This document shows, one piece after another, positions 47,727-55,478 of a stretch of DNA of 64,000 nucleotides (the stretch's first letter is position 1; each line of letters starts with the position of its first letter). Under the pieces are notes generated by a model that was not told where the DNA came from, searched no databases, and saw only the letters and a program-made list of their open reading frames with translations. The position numbers were made by a program, and so were the translations under genes. Source of the stretch: Lachnospiraceae bacterium (GTDB lineage Bacteria; Bacillota; Clostridia; Lachnospirales; Lachnospiraceae); the NCBI GenBank assembly GCA_017624235.1, contig JAGANL010000023.1, positions 1-64,000 of the forward strand. The letters run 5' to 3'.

Positions 47727-47778
47727 ACTTTATCATAGCAGTTTTTGATTGTCAACTTATTATTTGTACGGGTTGACA
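47727..47778 (-). promoter_or_regulatory. bioY promoter with putative BirA operator
   Basis: Minus-strand TTGACA (47750-47755), 17 nt, TAAAGT (47727-47732). The -35 overlaps one arm of TGTCAAC-N15-GTTGACA (47750-47778), similar in layout to the biotin-repressor site TTGTTAACC-N14/15-GGTTAACAA. Inner spacing is about 1 bp shorter than the usual form. Confidence 0.6.
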
Positions 47779-47787
47779 TTTAATTTT

Positions 47788-47825
47788 AAAAGAAACGACA
47801 TCCCGATTACCAGCAGGATGTCGTT
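47788..47825 (-). terminator. terminator of the CotF-like gene pair
   Basis: AACGACATCC/GGATGTCGTT perfect 10-bp stem (47794-47825) with T-rich sequence after it on the minus strand (TTCTTTT). It lies just before the bio promoter. Confidence 0.8.
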
Positions 47826-47853
47826 CTATTCCATTTCCTTTTCAGACAGATCC

Positions 47854-48114
47854 TTATAAAGAAGTTCCCGTAAACAGGCTCTTTACATGCTGTACCTCTT
47901 CCGCAGTTGCCTTGGAGGCAGGCACATAGTAGGATTTTTCTCTGGCCAGCTGGAAAAGCTGCTCCTGGGATGCCTCGCAGGCATTGCGGAACTGCTTTAA
48001 GGTCTGCTTCAGCTCCTTATTTTCCGTCTGCGGAATCATCTCCCCAAATCTGACAAGCTCACCATTGATACCTGCCAGTGTATCATTTACCATTGCTTTT
48101 TCTGTCATCTGCAT
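47854..48114 (-). CDS. CotF-like spore coat family protein
   Basis: 86-residue helical protein related to the coat F family (ferritin-like small proteins of spores). Features: NDTLAGINGELVRFGEMI, LKQFRNACEASQEQLFQLA and the family-typical YYVPASKATAEEV near the end. AAAGGAG is seven nucleotides before the first ATG. It follows another small CotF-like gene by 18 bp. A spore role is inferred from family; no sporulation sigma promoter was identified. Confidence 0.75.
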   Translation of the reverse strand: MQMTEKAMVNDTLAGINGELVRFGEMIPQTENKELKQTLKQFRNACEASQEQLFQLAREKSYYVPASKATAEEVQHVKSLFTGTSL

Positions 48115-48132
48115 GATTTTGCTCCTTTCCGA

Positions 48133-48318
48133 CTACTGTAAGAACTTCATCAGTTCCTGTTTATTCTGCATTGCATTTTTGGCACCCTGCTCAAAAAACT
48201 GTTTGATTTTGGTGTCTTCTGCACACTGTGCATATTCCTGCATTTTGCAGTGTGTCGTGTCATAACCGCCAATCAGATGGCGGAGATTCTGAAGCTCTAA
48301 TTCTGAAATGTTGGACAT
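48133..48318 (-). CDS. small CotF-like protein
   Basis: 61-residue helical protein (MSNISELELQNLRHLIGGYDT... with KIKQFFEQGAKNAMQNKQEL) similar in style to the N-terminal part of coat F proteins. Start at 48318: AGGAGGT is seven nucleotides upstream; an ATG two codons earlier is too close to that site. Paired with the next CotF-like gene, the two may represent one split coat protein or a heteromeric pair. Confidence 0.7.
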   Translation of the reverse strand: MSNISELELQNLRHLIGGYDTTHCKMQEYAQCAEDTKIKQFFEQGAKNAMQNKQELMKFLQ

Positions 48319-48449
48319 GTCCATACCTCCTGTGATTTGTTTTTTACACATTTAGTATGTACAATAATTCATTTTGTATGCTCTGACCGGGATGAAATGT
48401 CATGTGCAATGAAATCTGTATGAAAAGATTTATCAGTCGCAAAGCGCAC

Positions 48450-48481
48450 AAAAAAACAGATGAATGCAAGCACTCATCTGT
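48450..48481 (-). terminator. glgA terminator
   Basis: ACAGATGA/TCATCTGT stem (48456-48481) followed by TTTTTTG on the minus strand, 26 nt after the glgA stop. Confidence 0.85.
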
Positions 48482-48506
48482 CTCTTCCTTTTCTATTTTG
48501 CATGGC

Positions 48507-49952
48507 TCAACTTAAGAGCCAGTCGTACATTTCCTGGTATTTTTGGGCGGAAACCTTCCAGGAGAAATCAGCTGCCATTCCACGGTCTATGATTTTATTC
48601 CATTCACGTTTCTCGTCATAGTAAATATGCTCCGCATAGCGGATGGTTGCGAGCATCTCATGTGCATTGTAGTTTGCGAAGCTGAAGCCCGTTCCCGTAT
48701 TTTCAAATTCATTGTACGGCTGTACCGTATCCTTTAAACCACCTGTTTCCCGGACAATCGGAACCGTACCATAGCGCAGGCTCATTAACTGGCTGAGTCC
48801 GCAAGGCTCAAACAGAGACGGCATCAGAAAAGCATCACAAGCTGCATATACCTGATGGGACAGATCCTCGGAATAATAGATGTTGGCTGATACCTTTCCG
48901 CCGTATTTCCATGCAAAATGACGGAACATGTTCTCATACCGCTCTTCACCGGTTCCGAGTACCACAAGCTGGATTGCATCCTGGCACAATTCATCCATCA
49001 CATAGGCAACCAAATCCAGTCCCTTCTGATCGGTCAAACGCGATACGATACCAATCATCATCCTCCGGTCATCCTGCTCCAGTCCAAGGTACGCCTGCAA
49101 AGCACGCTTATTTTTGATTTTTTCCTTGCGGAAATTGATTGCATTGTATTTGTGCTTAATATATTTATCTGTTTGCGGATTGAAATCATCATAATCTATA
49201 CCGTTTACGATACCTCTCAGATCATGGCTTCTGGCACGCAGGAGTCCGTCAAGACCTTCCCCGTAAAACGGTGTCTTAATTTCCTCCGCATAGGTATTGC
49301 TGACCGTCGTAATGGCATCTGCAAACACTAATCCACCCTTTAACAGATTGGCATCCTTATAGCATTCCAGTTTGTCCGGTGTGAAATAATAAGACGAAAG
49401 TCCTGTAATCTGCTGTACCGTCTTCACATCCCATTTGCCCTGAAACTTCAAATTATGTATGGTCATAACAGACTTGATGCCACGATAAAATTCGCCGCCC
49501 TGAAATCTTTCCTTTAAGTATACCGGAACCAGACCTGTCTGCCAGTCATGACAATGGATGATGTCCGGTCTGAAGTTAATAACCGGCAGGATGGACAGAG
49601 CCGCTTTCGAGAAAAATGCCCATTTTTCAATTTCATCCAATACATAATCACTATATGGCTTAAAACCATTGAACATGCTTTCGTTATCGATAAAATAGAA
49701 ATGAATACCGTCTACCTCTGCTTCCAGTATGCCCACATACTCATTCCTGTAATGGAAATCCATATAAAAATGAGATACATACTTCATCCTGTCCTTGACA
49801 TCCTGTCTCATACAGGTATACCGCGGCAGGATTACCCGCACATCAAAGTATCTCTTATCAATACACTTCGGCAATGAACCGACAACATCTGCTAGTCCCC
49901 CGGTCTTAATGAAGGGAACGCCTTCCGAAGCAACAAACAAAATATTTTTCAT
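48507..49952 (-). CDS. glgA: glycogen synthase (ADP-glucose)
   Basis: GT5 glycosyltransferase that extends alpha-1,4-glucan from ADP-glucose. N-terminal ADP-glucose motif KTGGLADVVGSLPK, HCHDWQTGLVPVYL, and C-terminal SLFEPCGLSQLMSLRYGTVP with RETGGLKDTV. Start at 49952 (MKNILFVASEG), nine nucleotides after GGAGG; 481 aa, normal. It has its own promoter and terminator and no other glg genes beside it. Confidence 0.95.
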   Translation of the reverse strand: MKNILFVASEGVPFIKTGGLADVVGSLPKCIDKRYFDVRVILPRYTCMRQDVKDRMKYVSHFYMDFHYRNEYVGILEAEVDGIHFYFIDNESMFNGFKPYSDYVLDEIEKWAFFSKAALSILPVINFRPDIIHCHDWQTGLVPVYLKERFQGGEFYRGIKSVMTIHNLKFQGKWDVKTVQQITGLSSYYFTPDKLECYKDANLLKGGLVFADAITTVSNTYAEEIKTPFYGEGLDGLLRARSHDLRGIVNGIDYDDFNPQTDKYIKHKYNAINFRKEKIKNKRALQAYLGLEQDDRRMMIGIVSRLTDQKGLDLVAYVMDELCQDAIQLVVLGTGEERYENMFRHFAWKYGGKVSANIYYSEDLSHQVYAACDAFLMPSLFEPCGLSQLMSLRYGTVPIVRETGGLKDTVQPYNEFENTGTGFSFANYNAHEMLATIRYAEHIYYDEKREWNKIIDRGMAADFSWKVSAQKYQEMYDWLLS

Positions 49953-50010
49953 CCAGTCATCCTCCATACCTTCTGCATTTGACTCTTGAAGTCATCTAAA
50001 GTATAAAATG

Positions 50011-50039
50011 ATTATACATCATTTTGGCAGGCTTTTAAA
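50011..50039 (-). promoter_or_regulatory. putative glgA promoter
   Basis: Minus-strand TTTAAA (50034-50039), 17 nt, TATAAT (50011-50016). Confidence 0.55.
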
Positions 50040-50065
50040 GTCCAATTTGCAGGATGGTACATTCT

Positions 50066-50593
50066 CTAGTTTGTGCTTCGATATTGCAGCCGGATTTTAT
50101 CTGCAATCAGAGCAATAAATTCTGAATTGGTAGGCTTTCCTTTTCCGGTATTGATGGTATAACCAAACAGCGCATCCAGGGTCTCCATCCTTCCCCTGCT
50201 CCAGGCCACCTCAATCGCATGGCGGATTGCACGCTCCACGCGGCTTGGCGTTGTCTGAAACTTCTTGGCAATAGACGGATACAGTATTTTGGTAATGGAA
50301 TTTAACATCTCCACATCTTCCACCGACATCATGATAGCCTCCCGAAGATACTGATAACCCTTGATATGTGCCGGAACACCGATTTCATGAATCATATCGG
50401 TCACGTCCCTCTCGAGATCCTTTTCCTGAGGTATCGTACCTGCGGCTGTCGTATGCTCGAAGACCGTCTGCTTTTTCTCCCCGGACGGCACGGTAATCAT
50501 AATCTGGAATTCTTTATCGGTATTCAGTAAATCAGAAAGCATTCTGAACATTCTTTCATTATCTCTGGTAGCAGTCAAATTCATCTGTTCCAT
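50066..50593 (-). CDS. Spo0A-type DNA-binding protein lacking the receiver domain
   Basis: Residues about 65-172 of 175 are a complete Spo0A C-terminal effector domain: [34 protein letters not shown], recognition helix region [20 protein letters not shown] and [19 protein letters not shown]. The first 65 residues do not resemble a CheY-type receiver, and no phospho-acceptor Asp context is seen. The start at 50593 follows GGAG by six nucleotides. Only 126 bp separate it from the MATE gene upstream, so a frameshifted receiver is not hidden there. In homologues the receiver restrains DNA binding, so this protein could bind 0A boxes constitutively. It has its own promoter. Confidence 0.88.
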   Translation of the reverse strand: MEQMNLTATRDNERMFRMLSDLLNTDKEFQIMITVPSGEKKQTVFEHTTAAGTIPQEKDLERDVTDMIHEIGVPAHIKGYQYLREAIMMSVEDVEMLNSITKILYPSIAKKFQTTPSRVERAIRHAIEVAWSRGRMETLDALFGYTINTGKGKPTNSEFIALIADKIRLQYRSTN

Positions 50594-50638
50594 AACAATC
50601 TCCATTCTTACATAATCTAACATTTATCGGTAAGCCCT

Positions 50639-50668
50639 ATTATATAAGAATGTCATTTCATGATTCAA
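50639..50668 (-). promoter_or_regulatory. promoter of the Spo0A-type gene
   Basis: Minus-strand TTGAAT (50663-50668), 18 nt, TATAAT (50639-50644). No TGTCGAA-type 0A box was noticed around it. Confidence 0.6.
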
Positions 50669-50719
50669 CTCTTATCCATCGCCGTAAAAATCCACAAATT
50701 TCATTTTTTACCAATAGGA

Positions 50720-52081
50720 TTACATTTTTTTCTTTTTTATCCGTCCCCAGATCAGCAAAAAACAAAGAAGATGCACGCTTGCTGTCAAAAACCAACTGAC
50801 CGGATAAGACAGATAGAGTACCCTCTCTGTATGATGCCCTGCAAAAATGGTCGCAATCCACAAAAGCCTCAAGCCACAGGCTCCAAGCAGGGACACAATC
50901 ATCGGCATGACCGAATAACCGACTCCTCTGAGAGCCCCCACCATGACATCCATTACACCACACAAAAAGTAAAAGCAGCAGATGACAGCCATACGGCGCA
51001 TACCAGCCTCAATCACCTGACCATCCTGCGAATAGATGGCTAACAGCTGTCTGCCAATCAGGTAAGCCCCATTTCCCAGCACAAGTCCTACCAGAATGAC
51101 GATTCCCTGACAGCGAAGCACAATTCCCGGTATCCGTTCCTTTTTCCCTGCTCCATAATTCTGACTGACAAAGGTGAGCGCAGTCTGATACAAAGCATTC
51201 ATGGACACATAAACAAAGCCTTCCAGATTGGCTGCTGCCGCACTGCCTGCCATCACAGTGGAGCCAAACGAATTGATGGATGACTGAATGACAACATTCG
51301 AAAGTGAAAAGATGGTGCCCTGTATACCCGCCGGAAGCCCAATCCTTAAGAGCTGCTTTACAATATCCCAATGAATCCTGAGATTCCGAAGCTCCAGATG
51401 AAGAGCCCCCTCCTCCTGCATCAGACAGCGAAGTACCAGAAAACCGGAAATATACTCCGATGCCACAGTAGCTGCCGCCACACCTGCCACACCCATTTTC
51501 AGTCCGATTACAAAACCAAGATTCAAAATCACATTCACGACTCCGGCAAAAAACAGATAGTACAGAGGTCTCTTGGTATCTCCTGCCGCACGCAGGATGG
51601 CACTGCCGAAATTGTAAAGCATTAATGCCGGCATTCCTAAAAAGTAGATTCTCAGATACAGAGCAGCTAACTCGATTACATCTTCCGGAGAGGACATCCA
51701 CACCAGCAAAAGCCTCGCCATGGCAATCCCAAAAAAGGTCAGAAACACGCCGCTTAAGACACTTAACAGAATGGAAGTATGGATTGTTCTGGAAATCCGG
51801 TTCTTCTCTCCCGCTCCCATAAAATGTGCCACAACAACATTGACTCCGACGGAGAGTCCTACAAAAAGATTTGTCAGCAGATTGATCAAGGAGCCTGTTG
51901 ACCCAACGGCTGCAAGAGACTGGCTGCCTGCAAAATTTCCGACTACGATGACATCCGCCGCATTAAATAAAAGCTGCAGTACACTGGAAAGCATAAGCGG
52001 TAGCGCAAAAAGAAGGATTTTTCCAAGCAAAGGCCCTTCACACAAATTCATGGTATATTTTTTCTCTTTTGTCTTTTGCAC
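50720..52081 (-). CDS. MATE family efflux transporter
   Basis: Cation-coupled multidrug/toxin exporter with about 12 helices in two MatE repeats: first LFALPLMLSSVLQLLFNAADVIVVG, with SLAAVGSTGSLINLL; second LRIGLPAGIQGTIFSLSNVV. The chosen start is GTG at 52081 with AGAGG eight nucleotides upstream; a TTG seven codons earlier is possible. 453 aa. Substrate unknown. It is transcribed divergently from the TrmH-family gene. Confidence 0.88.
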   Translation of the reverse strand: MQKTKEKKYTMNLCEGPLLGKILLFALPLMLSSVLQLLFNAADVIVVGNFAGSQSLAAVGSTGSLINLLTNLFVGLSVGVNVVVAHFMGAGEKNRISRTIHTSILLSVLSGVFLTFFGIAMARLLLVWMSSPEDVIELAALYLRIYFLGMPALMLYNFGSAILRAAGDTKRPLYYLFFAGVVNVILNLGFVIGLKMGVAGVAAATVASEYISGFLVLRCLMQEEGALHLELRNLRIHWDIVKQLLRIGLPAGIQGTIFSLSNVVIQSSINSFGSTVMAGSAAAANLEGFVYVSMNALYQTALTFVSQNYGAGKKERIPGIVLRCQGIVILVGLVLGNGAYLIGRQLLAIYSQDGQVIEAGMRRMAVICCFYFLCGVMDVMVGALRGVGYSVMPMIVSLLGACGLRLLWIATIFAGHHTERVLYLSYPVSWFLTASVHLLCFLLIWGRIKKKKM

Positions 52082-52118
52082 GTTTGACACCTCTTTATTC
52101 AAACTCTATAATGTTCCT

Positions 52119-52160
52119 GGAGCAAAACGGTTGCTCCATCGCATTTATTCATTTTATGCT
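52119..52160 (+). promoter_or_regulatory. dyad and putative promoter between MATE and TrmH-family genes
   Basis: GGAGCAA-AACGG-TTGCTCC (52119-52137) is a perfect 7-bp dyad. Its right arm overlaps TTGCTC (52131-52136), which with 18 nt and TATGCT (52155-52160) could promote the plus-strand gene. It may serve as an operator for either divergent gene. Confidence 0.45.
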
Positions 52161-52172
52161 AAGGAGATATTT

Positions 52173-53012
52173 ATGTCAAACATCATCGAAATAACAGATT
52201 TTATGGCACCGGAGTTAGACGTCTATGCCAGACTTTCCGAACCGCAGCTGCTCCATCTGCATGAACCCGAAAAGGGAATCTTTATCGCGGAAAGTCCAAA
52301 GGTCATTGGACGTGCCCTGGATGCCGGATATGAACCGGTCTCCTTTTTAGCAGAGGACGCACATATGGCTGGGGAAGCACATGAGATTCTTGCACGCTGC
52401 AAAGAAGTCCCGGTATATGCTGCCAAAGCTGAAATACTGACCAGACTGACCGGCTTTCAGCTGACTCGCGGTATGCTGTGTGCCATGCAGAGACGGGAAC
52501 TGCCGGACGTCAAAGAAATCTGTTCGTCCGCACGCCGGATTGCCGTCCTGGAAAACGTTGTAAATCCTACCAATGTGGGAGCCATTTTCCGTTCTGCGGC
52601 CGCGTTGAATATCGATGCCATCCTGCTCACTCCTGCCTGCAGCGATCCTCTCTACCGCCGTGCTGCCAGAGTCAGTATGGGAACGGTCTTTCAGATACCC
52701 TGGACCTTCTTTGACTGTAAGACCTGTGAATGGCCCGCACACGGCATACCCCTTTTAAAAGAGCTTGGCTTTCGGACAGCCGCCATGGCATTAAGCGATG
52801 ACTCTGTCCCCATAGACGATTCCAAGCTGATGAAGGAAGAAAAAATGGCCATTGTACTTGGCACAGAAGGAGACGGGCTCTCTCCGACTACGATTGCAAA
52901 CTGCGATTATACTGTGCGCATCCCCATGGCACACGGAGTAGATTCCTTAAACGTTGCCGCAGCAAGCGCTGTCGCCTTCTGGCAGCTTGGCTCCAGGTCT
53001 TCCCGTCTTTAA
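52173..53012 (+). CDS. TrmH/SpoU family RNA 2'-O-methyltransferase
   Basis: SAM-dependent ribose methylase of the trefoil-knot SPOUT class, acting on tRNA or rRNA. Motif 1 ENVVNPTNVGAIFRSAAAL, motif 2 IVLGTEGDGLSP and motif 3 IPMAHGVDSLNVAAASAVAF form the knot and SAM site. An N-terminal substrate-binding region (about 1-110) includes GIFIAESPKVIGRAL. AAGGAG lies before the ATG at 52173; the much longer open frame upstream is antisense to the MATE gene and is not used. 279 aa. Confidence 0.9.
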   Translation: MSNIIEITDFMAPELDVYARLSEPQLLHLHEPEKGIFIAESPKVIGRALDAGYEPVSFLAEDAHMAGEAHEILARCKEVPVYAAKAEILTRLTGFQLTRGMLCAMQRRELPDVKEICSSARRIAVLENVVNPTNVGAIFRSAAALNIDAILLTPACSDPLYRRAARVSMGTVFQIPWTFFDCKTCEWPAHGIPLLKELGFRTAAMALSDDSVPIDDSKLMKEEKMAIVLGTEGDGLSPTTIANCDYTVRIPMAHGVDSLNVAAASAVAFWQLGSRSSRL

Positions 53013-53073
53013 GCCTCCTCCGGTATGTTTTCCATGATTCTGCAGCCTCGCTGCAGAACATTGCATCACTCCA

Positions 53074-53724
53074 TTAAATTATTTGCCTGATTTTATCCCT
53101 CAATGCTTCCGCCAGTTTTCTGTGGCTATCAGGAGAAAGGTGAAGCTGATCCACTTCTCCTCCGGAAACTAATTCCGTTGCATTGAAAAACTCACAACCA
53201 AACTGTTCTGCCACCATGGCATACCAGCGTGCCAGCTCCTGTGCCTGTCCGGGTGCGTCATCACAGTCAAAAAAGGCTGCAAAGGGGGATTTCTCCAACT
53301 CGCTTCCCAAAGCCGGCGGTGAAACCACCAGGATTTTCAGTTCCGGACAGCCAAGCTGGTACGTAGCATAGCCTCTCACTTTCATCAGCATATTCTGAAG
53401 ACTGCCTGCAATATCTGCCGCCGGAAGATGAAACTTCTTCTTCAAATCATTACTCCCCAGCATAATAATCAGAAGATCAAATGGGTTATGTGTCTCAATC
53501 ATGGGCAGTACATAGTCCATACCGCACTTTGTTCCCCATTCCCACGGATCCGGATTGGCAACAGTACGTCCGTTCTGTCCCTCCTCTATGATCTGATACT
53601 CCGATCCCAGAAGCGTCTGAAGTAGCATCGTCCACCGTACTGACTCATCATAGCGCGCACCTCTGGCCGGATCGTATCCCCAGGTATTGGAATCTCCAAA
53701 ACATACAATACGTTTTTTTCTCAT
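53074..53724 (-). CDS. SGNH/GDSL family hydrolase
   Basis: Cytoplasmic esterase or lipase-like hydrolase. Block I CFGDSNTWGYDP holds the catalytic Ser, block III IIMLGSNDLKKKF the oxyanion Asn, block V VDQLHLSPDSHRKLAEAL the Asp-His pair. It is close to arylesterase-type enzymes of carbohydrate deacetylation. The start at 53724 follows GGAGGAG; 216 aa. It stands between spoIVB and the TrmH-family gene. Substrate unknown. Confidence 0.87.
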   Translation of the reverse strand: MRKKRIVCFGDSNTWGYDPARGARYDESVRWTMLLQTLLGSEYQIIEEGQNGRTVANPDPWEWGTKCGMDYVLPMIETHNPFDLLIIMLGSNDLKKKFHLPAADIAGSLQNMLMKVRGYATYQLGCPELKILVVSPPALGSELEKSPFAAFFDCDDAPGQAQELARWYAMVAEQFGCEFFNATELVSGGEVDQLHLSPDSHRKLAEALRDKIRQII

Positions 53725-53875
53725 GCTTCTCTCCTCCAACAAATTTTCTGTTCATCCGTATGTAATTGTACACTCTCCCATGAAAGCTTTACAAGTGAAA
53801 CTTTCGGGCATGAGCCGGCAGCCGGCTTATACCGGAAGACAGCTCACTCCGCATTGATCCTTTACAGAAAAATGT

Positions 53876-53920
53876 TGTCCCTATGAACAATCAAACCTCT
53901 TTTGATTGTTCATAGGGACA
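53876..53920. repeat. perfect 20-bp hairpin downstream of spoIVB
   Basis: Arms TGTCCCTATGAACAATCAAA (53876-53895) and its exact complement (53901-53920) flank a 5-nt loop. On the minus strand it is followed by ACATTTTTC, so it may be the terminator of the nusB-spoIVB transcript, 22 nt after the spoIVB stop. The length and perfection also fit a palindromic repeat. Confidence 0.75.
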
Positions 53921-53942
53921 GGAAAATGAAACTCTCCTCCTG

Positions 53943-55334
53943 CTATTCCGCCGCTTCCAGCATATTTTCTATAAAGATTCCATATCCCCGTGTGGGATCA
54001 TTTACCAGAACATGTGTCACCGCCCCGACGATCTTCCCGTTTTGTAAAATCGGAGAACCGCTCATTCCCTGCACGATTCCTCCCGTCAAAGCGAGCAGCT
54101 TTTCATCGGTAATGCGCAGTACGATTCCCCTGTTCATATCCTCCTTTTCCGGATGCACTTCTTCAATTTCCACCCGGTAATGCTCTGGCTGACCGGTAAT
54201 AGAGCAGATAATCTGAGCTTCTCCGGTGTGGACCTCCTGCTTGAATCCGATGTGGAGCGGCTGCTCCTCTGCCTCCTGCAGCAGTTTTTCATTTCCGCTT
54301 CCGAAGATTCCCCGGGTCGTATTCTGCTCAATGCTCCCAATCCTGCGCTCCGGACTGTAATCAATAATACCGGTCAGCTCCCCCGGCATTCCATCCTTTC
54401 CCTTTCGTATCCCTACGATCTCCGTTTCATACAGGCTTCCGCTCTCCACCTCCATGAGAGTACTGGTATCCATGTCATTGATACCATGCCCCAAAGCTCC
54501 AAAGCTGCCGTCCTCCCTCACATAAGTGAGTGTCCCGACCCCCTGCGCATTCTCCCTGATCCAGACTCCGATCTTATACTCTCCATTCTGTGTCAGCTTC
54601 GGCTCCACCTTTACATCAAAGATTTCTTCCGCTCTTCTGACCCGCAGGATCAGTTCCCTTCCGCCGCTGTTTCCAACAACGGACATAAACTCCTTTTTTG
54701 CATTGACCTCTTCTCCGTCAATCTGCAAAATATAATCCCCCGAACGCAAAATTCCCTCCGCAGGAGCTTCACTTTGTCCGCTCTGTGCTGTAAATTCCCC
54801 TGTTCCAAGCACCAAAACTCCCTGCGTCTTGACATAAATACCTACCGGAAGCCCCGCCGGAATAATGGCCTCATCCTGAACGACCTGAATATCGACCTCC
54901 TTAAAAGGAAGAATCCCAAACAGCTTCAGCTTCATGACATATTTCGACATCTGCTCTCCGGCTACAAAGGTGACCGGACGATCCAGAGATACCGGAGTTC
55001 CTTTTGCCCACACGTTTCTCGTCTCCAGCACCTCTCTGGTCTCGTAAGCGCTTCTGCTTCTGCCGGAAAGCGCTGTTCCCGTTCCGTATTCTTCTGCAGC
55101 ATTCTCTCTCCTGCTGTATCCTCCTTCCGCAGGATAGATTTGTCCGGATGCCGGTACATGAAATTCCAGATTCTGTTCCGTATTGCTGTGCAATCTAATC
55201 TGCTCCGGTACCTGCGCCCACCAGGAATAATAAATTGCACCGCAGAGGGACAGGGAGGCTACAGTCAGCACTGCATATAAAAAATTCAGATAGCTCCTGT
55301 ATTGATCCGGATTCGTCCAACTCTTTCCCCTCAT
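53943..55334 (-). CDS. spoIVB: SpoIVB signalling peptidase
   Basis: Serine peptidase secreted by the forespore that cleaves SpoIVFA to switch on mother-cell sigma-K. One N-terminal membrane helix (about 15-38), a PDZ domain (EGILRSGDYILQIDGEEV, about 225-300) and SpoIVB peptidase domain with catalytic His in FGALGHGIND and Ser in VQGMSGSPILQNGKIVGAV. The chosen ATG at 55334 follows AGGTGG; the frame extends to a TTG at 55394. 463 aa, longer than Bacillus SpoIVB because of an S/E/R-rich insert after the helix. It is downstream of recN as in Bacillus, but spo0A does not follow. Confidence 0.93.
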   Translation of the reverse strand: MRGKSWTNPDQYRSYLNFLYAVLTVASLSLCGAIYYSWWAQVPEQIRLHSNTEQNLEFHVPASGQIYPAEGGYSRRENAAEEYGTGTALSGRSRSAYETREVLETRNVWAKGTPVSLDRPVTFVAGEQMSKYVMKLKLFGILPFKEVDIQVVQDEAIIPAGLPVGIYVKTQGVLVLGTGEFTAQSGQSEAPAEGILRSGDYILQIDGEEVNAKKEFMSVVGNSGGRELILRVRRAEEIFDVKVEPKLTQNGEYKIGVWIRENAQGVGTLTYVREDGSFGALGHGINDMDTSTLMEVESGSLYETEIVGIRKGKDGMPGELTGIIDYSPERRIGSIEQNTTRGIFGSGNEKLLQEAEEQPLHIGFKQEVHTGEAQIICSITGQPEHYRVEIEEVHPEKEDMNRGIVLRITDEKLLALTGGIVQGMSGSPILQNGKIVGAVTHVLVNDPTRGYGIFIENMLEAAE

Positions 55335-55399
55335 TTTATCATCCACCTGCTTTCCCTGTTGTTTCAAGCTTTCCCATAAAACCAACTTGCCCAAAAGTA

Positions 55400-55421
55400 A
55401 AAAAGAAGGCCATGCCTTCCT
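55400..55421 (-). terminator. terminator between recN and spoIVB
   Basis: GAAGGC-CAT-GCCTTC stem (55407-55421), followed by TTTTTTAC on the minus strand. Confidence 0.75.
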
Positions 55422-55478
55422 TTCTGCATGTCCTTCTTAGTATGTGATTCTCACTTCATTTTACTATAGCAATTCCTG

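Noticed and set aside
50594..50719. Frameshifted receiver domain upstream of the Spo0A-type gene
   Set aside because: Only 126 bp are available before the MATE stop, far too short for a receiver of about 120 residues.
51720..52172. N-terminal extension of the TrmH-family protein
   Set aside because: The extension is antisense to the MATE gene; a strong AAGGAG site and normal length support the start at 52173.
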